Part shown: positions 6,806-11,996 of the stretch, one piece after another
Position numbering within the stretch: the first letter of the stretch is position 1
How the letters are laid out: every line of letters begins with the position of its first letter
DNA from: Desulfobacula sp.
GTDB lineage: Bacteria; Desulfobacterota; Desulfobacteria; Desulfobacterales; Desulfobacteraceae
Reading direction: 5' to 3'
Assembly: GCA_027858355.1 (NCBI GenBank)
Contig: JAQICW010000210.1
Location: forward strand, 1-11,996
Length of the DNA stretch: 11,996 bases
Program-made: the position numbers and the translations under genes
Notes under the pieces: model-generated
Told to the model about the DNA's origin: nothing
Database searches by the model: none
The model's input: the letters and a program-made list of their open reading frames with translations, nothing else

Positions 6806-8575
6806 CTAATCTAAAGTCCACAATGCTCCTATATCAACATCCTCACTATCTGGCCGCTTTGTTTTTTCCAATCGGTCTACTTGCAATACCATTGGTAAAT
6901 CAAACGACGTTCCTGTTACAATACAACTACCTTTCGATAAGTTTGGAATTAAACTTCTGGAAAGACTGTCCAAAGTGCTAATTGTATTATCTACAAGGAA
7001 CAAATCTCGATCATTCACTAATCGATGAATAAAGAAATTATGAAGTTGCGAAATAATGGTGGGGGAAATATCTGCTGGCCTTTGGCTTGAAAGGGTAATA
7101 AACATTCCAAACTTACGACCCTCTTTAATTATCTCCTCAAATAGTTCCAATCTGTAATCCTTCCAACTTTCATGTTCTCTTGAGGACTGCTGAGAAAGAA
7201 TATTATGTGCTTCATCAATGATCAAGTGCATCGTTTTATTGATTGGGTTTTTTACATCGCGTTTATGCAGATGATAAAAATGTTTTGCAATCAATAAAGG
7301 TAATACTTTTTTAATCTCTTGATTGCATTTTCTTAAAGAAATAACTGACAATAACTTGCCTTCACTTCGATGATTTTCAATACTGACTACTTTTCTTAAA
7401 TTCAATAACGAAGACTCGATTCTTTTTAACAACGGTTGAATATGTTCAAATTGGACATATCCATAAATCAGATCTCTAATCAATTGTAAGTTAGATCTGA
7501 TAACCAACTCATCAAATGAATCTAACTTATCAGTCGCTATCTTATCTACCTCAGTTCTCAAAATTGCGTCATATGCAACGCCATCAGCGTTGAAATACAA
7601 ACCAGATCTAACAAAAGTATTGTTTTTTCCACCCATCCATTTGATTTCCTTGAGCATATCACTGAGAACATTTGCACTTAAGATCTTCACGACATTTCTA
7701 AGTAAATCTAGCGTATCTGCTTTAGGAGAAGCGGCAGAAAAGACTGCTTTAAATGTTCCTTTAATATAGTTCAAAAGGCTATTCGGTCTATCTACAAACT
7801 TCTTTCTTCCATTGATGATGCGGTTTAAAAATGGGCGCTGAGTGTTGGTAGTTGCTTGGAAAAGGAGACTAAGAGTCTCAGAGTTCCAAAACTCATCTTC
7901 ATACAAGGGAAACTTATCTTCCCCTGTGGTTTGAGTATTTAGACGCAAAGTTGTTTTATGCTTACCAGACACCAACTGGTCAGCAGTATATTCTCCATTG
8001 AAATCAATAATAACGAATTTACTTTTATTGCCAACGGCATTCAGTTTTTGTTCGAAGAGTACAGTATACAGTTTGGCTAAAGTGTTTGATTTTCCACTAC
8101 CTGTATTTCCAAAAATACCAATGTGGCTGTTAAAAAGTTTTTGCCACGGAAGAGAGATTGGAATCTCTTCCTTAAGCATTTTTCCGATAACAAAGCCCTC
8201 AATATGGCCTCGACTATAGATTTTAGATATTTTCTCCTCCTGAAGAAGAAAAGCGAAGTCTTTAATCATGGGAAGGAATTTTATTCCTTCATTAAATTGA
8301 TCATGCTCAAAATACCCGATAGGCTTAGCTTGTACTTTTCGAATATAATATGTTTTGTTTCTCTCTTCTTCAAATCTGTTCTCATCAAGGTATTCTCCCT
8401 CAATAATACAAACAATATCTCTAAACCCACGTTGAATAAATATATATTCTCTTATTGAGACACCTTTATATTTTTGACCATCGTAATAAAGGGTGTCTTT
8501 ACTCGATTCTTCAAATATCTTGATGGTCACGTTGACACCATTTACAGCGATAACCTCACCGATCCTAATTGTCAC
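6806..8575 (-). CDS. herA: HerA-type hexameric ATPase of a SIR2-HerA defence system
   Basis: This 589-aa protein has the HerA/FtsK-like ATPase plan. An N-terminal HAS-barrel-type region (about 1-90) precedes Walker A GNTGSGKS (156-163). The conserved IIDFNGEY (189-196), Walker B LIIDEAH (451-457), SQRPADISPTIISQ (497-510) and HRLVN with Arg518 (517-521) follow. A long family-specific insert occupies about 220-440. HerA proteins assemble as hexamers that translocate DNA. In reported SIR2-HerA systems the hexamer scaffolds SIR2 subunits and the complex degrades NAD+ and DNA during phage infection. The start is GTG (8575-8573), and its TG forms the stop TGA of the SIR2 gene, so translation is very likely coupled. 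The gene is AT-rich compared with 4543-6413, which suggests acquisition. Its stop is TAG at 6806-6808, with no convincing terminator after it. Confidence 0.9.
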   Translation of the reverse strand: MTIRIGEVIAVNGVNVTIKIFEESSKDTLYYDGQKYKGVSIREYIFIQRGFRDIVCIIEGEYLDENRFEEERNKTYYIRKVQAKPIGYFEHDQFNEGIKFLPMIKDFAFLLQEEKISKIYSRGHIEGFVIGKMLKEEIPISLPWQKLFNSHIGIFGNTGSGKSNTLAKLYTVLFEQKLNAVGNKSKFVIIDFNGEYTADQLVSGKHKTTLRLNTQTTGEDKFPLYEDEFWNSETLSLLFQATTNTQRPFLNRIINGRKKFVDRPNSLLNYIKGTFKAVFSAASPKADTLDLLRNVVKILSANVLSDMLKEIKWMGGKNNTFVRSGLYFNADGVAYDAILRTEVDKIATDKLDSFDELVIRSNLQLIRDLIYGYVQFEHIQPLLKRIESSLLNLRKVVSIENHRSEGKLLSVISLRKCNQEIKKVLPLLIAKHFYHLHKRDVKNPINKTMHLIIDEAHNILSQQSSREHESWKDYRLELFEEIIKEGRKFGMFITLSSQRPADISPTIISQLHNFFIHRLVNDRDLFLVDNTISTLDSLSRSLIPNLSKGSCIVTGTSFDLPMVLQVDRLEKTKRPDSEDVDIGALWTLD

Positions 8576-9723
8576 GCAGGCACCTCTACTTCATGAGCAA
8601 TAGGCTCCTTGGCTTTGGGAGCAATTGTGAACACTCCTTCGTTAAACGCATTAAAATCAAGATTACCATCAACGATTATATACTCCACATTTTTATAAAT
8701 CTTGAAATATTCCTGCATGATCGATAGTTCTAACTCATTGAAACAACACACGAAGAGTTGTAATGTTGGATTAGAAAGAGACCTTTTAACTAGGTTTAAA
8801 ATATGTTCGTCCGAAAAGGAGAAGCCAAAAGTAATGAACACAGAGTTTGGCTTTTCAAGTTCATAGCTTAAAAGCCGTAACATTTGGTAGTAGTGTTCTT
8901 CAAATACTGTTTCGTGAAATTTCCATTTGGTGGGATTAACTATTGGAAGATTATTATAACTTTCCCAAAACATCCCTTTTTCGATATCACTTAGTTTGTA
9001 TTCTGAAAAATCATCAATAGTCTTGTTCTCACTTAACAATAGCTCTGAAAAGCCCTTCATATTTTGAAATATATCTGCTTGTATTATCCGATTTTCATTT
9101 TTTGTCGAATAATCAACGCGGATACTTTCAACATCCTTATACCAGTAAACTGATCCATGAACATGAATGAGATTTATCTGTGGTACATCCGTATGATGGC
9201 GCTCAAAGATACCGGTTTGGCATACAAAACTATTGAAGTTTTTCGCCTGAAGATAGCGTCGACTGAACCCCCTAGCACCATCATTAACTACGAAATCAAC
9301 ATGTCCACGTCGTATTAGTTCATCAGCGACATGAACGAAACATCCATCATAGTTGGTAGTAAATATATTACAGCTTTTCTCAAAATCCTTTCGACGTTCC
9401 AAAATGATTAGTATGGTCTCTATAAATTTCCTATAGTTTTCGACTACTATTTTCTGACTGCTATCTGCTTTAGCTATCTCTAAATCGAATAACATTGCTG
9501 GTTCGATACACGTTTTGTAATAATGCATGAATAATAGAGTATAGAGTGGGCCTTCTTGCTTTTGACCAAAGCGTGTTGCTAATGTTTCGACTGTTTGTTC
9601 TTTTCCTTGTTCATCCTTTATTTTGAGAGCCAATGTTGGAAAAAGCCCGAATGACGCTCCTGAGCCTATCAAGAAGTTAATGTTTTTATCGTAAATATCA
9701 TTAAGACTAATTTTTTCGACCAT
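8572..9723 (-). CDS. SIR2-like NAD+-hydrolysing effector of a SIR2-HerA defence system
   Basis: This 383-aa protein has a SIR2-like (SIR2_2 type) fold. The NAD-binding loop is NFLIGSGAS (16-24). The TTNYD motif (122-126) supplies Asn124 and Asp126, and VHGS (188-191) supplies the catalytic-type His189. IVNPTKWKF (261-269) and FGFSFSDEHI (299-308) are the late family motifs. In known systems the SIR2 protein is an NADase that empties the cell of NAD+ once phage is sensed, held in check by the HerA partner. All expected catalytic residues are visible, so it should be active. The ATG at 9723 follows a G-rich GGGGG on the minus strand about 4-8 nt upstream. It is the first large gene of the unit, overlapping herA by 4 bp. 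A 33-codon ORF lies 118 bp upstream on the same strand. Confidence 0.9.
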   Translation of the reverse strand: MVEKISLNDIYDKNINFLIGSGASFGLFPTLALKIKDEQGKEQTVETLATRFGQKQEGPLYTLLFMHYYKTCIEPAMLFDLEIAKADSSQKIVVENYRKFIETILIILERRKDFEKSCNIFTTNYDGCFVHVADELIRRGHVDFVVNDGARGFSRRYLQAKNFNSFVCQTGIFERHHTDVPQINLIHVHGSVYWYKDVESIRVDYSTKNENRIIQADIFQNMKGFSELLLSENKTIDDFSEYKLSDIEKGMFWESYNNLPIVNPTKWKFHETVFEEHYYQMLRLLSYELEKPNSVFITFGFSFSDEHILNLVKRSLSNPTLQLFVCCFNELELSIMQEYFKIYKNVEYIIVDGNLDFNAFNEGVFTIAPKAKEPIAHEVEVPA

Positions 9724-9841
9724 TGGTCCCCCAAAAATAGATAATATAATTAAAAAACACCCTTCCAGTTTCTTTAATACCTTTATTGACTGAATTAAGG
9801 CTAAATATCAAGTGTCAATTACTTTGTCCGTTCGTATTGCA

Positions 9842-9943
9842 TCAATTATCTTGGCCGGTTTTTTTAATAATTATAAATGATTTTGAACCAGTAGATTCTG
9901 ATTGTTTTTTACTGCTACTGCTACTTTTAGTTTTAATGACCAT
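9842..9943 (-). CDS. Small Ser/Lys-rich protein upstream of SIR2-HerA
   Basis: This 33-codon ORF starts with ATG at 9943-9941 and stops at TGA (9844-9842). It begins MVIKTKSSSSSKKQSES, ends KSFIIIKKTGQDN and has no family I recognise. Its main support is an exceptional Shine-Dalgarno. The minus strand reads AGGAGGAGGA complementary to 9951-9960, with AGGAGG about 8 nt before the ATG. It has the same strand as SIR2-HerA and lies 118 bp upstream, so it may share the transcript. It could be a leader peptide, an added small subunit or regulator, or an unrelated gene. Nothing in the sequence chooses among these. Confidence 0.5.
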   Translation of the reverse strand: MVIKTKSSSSSKKQSESTGSKSFIIIKKTGQDN

Positions 9944-10465
9944 GTTCTCTTCCTCCTCCTTTATTGTAATTGACGTTGTTTTTAAATTCAATTTGCCAAC
10001 TAAATTGGCCTCGCCTCATCATTGGTTCAGCTCTGGTTACAGGTATGGCTTTCGGAATTCAAAAATCTCCCCCAGACTATCTGTTATTCCTGATTTTTTT
10101 CGAAAACAATCCAGGCACAACTTGTGGCACCAGTATTTTTTATTTTCCCAAAAATCCAAAATAAACTAATTTATGTATTAACCTCCCTGTAGAGAATTTT
10201 TAGACCGGAATGTTATTTTTCCATAAAACTAATTTTTTATAGTGGGTATGTACGGCGTCTGTTTATCATGTTAGGGATCAAAATTTTTAAAAGAATACCG
10301 TTGTAATCTCCATGTATTTTTGGTAGCCGATGAGGTGTTATCTTGTTTGTTAGAACTGAATGAAGGGCAGAAAAAAACTGGTAAACACATTGTTTATAGG
10401 CTATGAGCACATTGATATTAAGCGAAAAACATAGGAGGTAAGCTATTTCAATTCTTATTGGATCA
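9944..10465. other. Divergent intergenic region between the defence operon and the 243-aa gene
   Basis: About 520 bp of AT-rich sequence lie between the small minus-strand ORF and the plus-strand gene. It should hold the promoters of both directions, but no clear -35/-10 pair stands out. Open plus-strand frames at 9970-10164 and 9786-10169 lack a start context or family motif and overlap the better-supported small ORF region. Confidence 0.4.
10433..10438 (+). promoter_or_regulatory. Strong Shine-Dalgarno that does not fit the first ATG
   Basis: AGGAGG here is 27 nt upstream of the ATG at 10466, too far for normal initiation. Six nt after it lies ATT (10445-10447), in frame with the gene and with no stop between; the nearest upstream in-frame stop is TAA at 10439-10441. 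No in-frame ATG, GTG or TTG lies at the right distance. ATT is a rare start codon, used for example by infC under self-regulation. Confidence 0.5.
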
Positions 10466-11197
10466 ATGGAAACTTGGCCTAAAGAGGTACGCCAATTTTT
10501 AGATAACAATTATCATGATTTTATTGGTTGGGAATGCGAAGGACAAGGGCAATCATCTCCTTCTCAATACGATCAGTTAATCTACTCTTTTAGGAATGTT
10601 TTAAAGGGTTTCTCGTTGCTTGGTTATCACTGTACTAAGCTAACCAGAGAAGAAATCTCAGCGGTTAAATCTGAGGGAATGCAGCTTCAGAATCAAAATA
10701 CCTTATCGGCGAGAATTGATAGTCTACAAAAGATAGGTGTTATAGATGAACTCGTTGCGATGAGCCTAAAAAATAACAATCAGAGCGGGGAAACAGATCG
10801 AGCCAATATGCTTTGGTTTTGTTTTTTTGAGCCTAACATTGAAGGTGAATCCGGTATTGGTCGTTTCTTTAGATCTTGGGGTGGGGAAGCACTATACAAT
10901 TCACATGAAGGAAATCAAACAACAGGAACCTTACTGCTTCAAATTGGGGTTTCCTGTGTAATCCAAGCATCAGTTCCAATGCAATATATGCCAGACAATA
11001 GATTACCGTGTGAAAATTTTATTCGTAGTTACTTGAAACATAAAGGTTACAAAATAGACAATGCTATAGAGGCCGAGGGTTATATTAACCAACCGTTACC
11101 AGCAAGCTACATTTCGGATATCCATGAGTATCCTAGTGCCGAATTCTTTGCATTAACTGGCTGTGAACATTGGAGAAGCCCTATAACTATCGTTTGA
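10466..11197 (+). CDS. Unrecognised 243-aa protein, divergent from SIR2-HerA
   Basis: I do not recognise a named family. The protein looks genuine: mixed composition, no membrane segment or signal peptide, and conserved-looking motifs. These are LLGYHCTKLTREEI (51-64), a WFCFFEP strand (117-123), FRSWGGEALY (135-144) and TGCEHWR near the C-terminus (231-237). A YHxT strand followed by a later aromatic-rich Tyr motif and an acidic residue is loosely reminiscent of ADP-ribosyltransferase-like folds, which would suit a defence neighbourhood. That is only a suggestion. The start may be an ATT at 10445, adding seven residues (see the ribosome binding site entry). It is AT-rich like SIR2-HerA and is transcribed away from it. 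It is followed by about 290 bp to a strong terminator. Confidence 0.7.
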   Translation: METWPKEVRQFLDNNYHDFIGWECEGQGQSSPSQYDQLIYSFRNVLKGFSLLGYHCTKLTREEISAVKSEGMQLQNQNTLSARIDSLQKIGVIDELVAMSLKNNNQSGETDRANMLWFCFFEPNIEGESGIGRFFRSWGGEALYNSHEGNQTTGTLLLQIGVSCVIQASVPMQYMPDNRLPCENFIRSYLKHKGYKIDNAIEAEGYINQPLPASYISDIHEYPSAEFFALTGCEHWRSPITIV

Positions 11198-11483
11198 ACT
11201 GCGGATTGGAATAGCTTGTTCGGAGTTTTAAATGTTGTTGTTAAATTGAAAATTATTAACTTCTTACTTAATAGTTCTCGTATAACCTGTTCGACCGGTT
11301 AAGCGATAGGCAATTCAAAAATCAACTTATTTATCTGACAACCTTCATCTAAAATCTTTTTCCATAATAATCTAAATAATATAATTACCGCCTTGAAGAG
11401 GGTTCCTCAAAAATCGAATAATATAAAAAGTTTAGATGAGTTTTTCCGGCAATATTTTTGGATTTTCAGAATTCAATAATTAC
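11198..11483. other. AT-rich intergenic region upstream of a terminator
   Basis: No ORF is supported here. A GTTAAGC 7-mer (around 11297) fits the attC core consensus, but no attC fold surrounds it. The region could be the 3' untranslated part of the 243-aa gene or hold a small RNA gene ending at 11515. Confidence 0.35.
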
Positions 11484-11515
11484 TGTGGACTTTCCCTGTT
11501 AGTCCACATTTTTTT
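11484..11515 (+). terminator. Intrinsic (Rho-independent) terminator
   Basis: TGTGGACT (11484-11491) pairs perfectly with AGTCCACA (11501-11508), with loop TTCCCTGTT and seven T directly after (11509-11515). This is a textbook plus-strand terminator. The nearest upstream gene ends 286 bp earlier at 11197. Confidence 0.85.
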
Positions 11516-11609
11516 AAAAATATCAAATCACAGCATATGGTATTGGGGATTTTTTTATTATCAGGCCGCCGGGGAAACATAATTTGAGAATAAGTTTATT
11601 GTAAAGTGG

Positions 11610-11996
<387 letters not shown>

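Noticed and set aside
9786..10169. 127-aa Leu-rich plus-strand ORF
   Set aside because: It is antisense to the small ORF with the strong ribosome binding site, and its Leu run comes from the CTG/CTA repeats opposite Ser codons.
11285..11303. Second attC site near GTTAAGC
   Set aside because: Only a short AACC/GGTT pairing surrounds it, with no L box, no bulges and no partner box at a suitable distance.
11280..11310. tRNA-like T-loop GTTCGA
   Set aside because: No acceptor stem, anticodon arm or CCA-side pairing could be found around it.

Overview
The window reads as a mosaic stretch of a Gram-negative bacterial chromosome. I favour a sulfate-reducing Desulfobacterota (deltaproteobacterial) host. 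The reasons are a DUF362 protein with a C-terminal two-cluster ferredoxin domain, and the wording of the 23S rRNA 3' end. That placement is inference. No integrase, transposase, tRNA or CRISPR array was found.

Region 1 (1-3188) is the structurally richest part. Two copies of a 166-bp element face each other at 301-466 and 3023-3188. Each has a GC-rich 112-bp palindromic core (the copies differ at one base) and a more diverged 54-bp AT-rich outer arm. Between them lie a CFA-synthase-like methyltransferase gene (485-1648, +) and an ArsP/YraQ-type permease gene (1756-2964, -). The two genes converge on a hairpin at 1684-1743 that has the full architecture of an integron attC site. It has R'' and R' boxes, an unpaired spacer, an L box and two extrahelical bases on one arm, placed as in the aadA attC as I recall it. 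The 7-mers at the inner ends of the two big repeats are exactly complementary to the boxes of this attC. Integron gene cassettes predict this. I therefore read the region as two gene cassettes, one holding its gene in reverse, enclosed by MITE-like inverted repeats.

Region 2 (3189-6413) looks like resident chromosome with some decay. It holds a YchJ/SEC-C protein (3385-3855), a possible gene remnant (4257-4483), the DUF362-ferredoxin protein (4543-5610) and a SRAP/YedK (HMCES family) gene. The SRAP gene is broken by a clean 5-bp tandem duplication (5973-5982).

Region 3 (6414-11515) is visibly more AT-rich and looks acquired. On the minus strand, a SIR2-domain NADase gene (8572-9723) and a HerA ATPase gene (6806-8575) overlap by 4 bp with a GTG start. 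This is the known two-gene SIR2-HerA anti-phage system. A 33-codon minus-strand ORF with a very strong Shine-Dalgarno sits just upstream (9842-9943). A divergent, unrecognised 243-aa gene (10466-11197) lies across a ~500-bp spacer, and a strong orphan terminator is at 11484-11515.

Region 4 (11610-11996) is the 3' part of a 23S rRNA sequence (late domain V and domain VI). It is interrupted by three short AT-rich insertions that hit the peptidyl-transferase flank and the sarcin-ricin loop, so it is best called a pseudogene. It runs off the window end.
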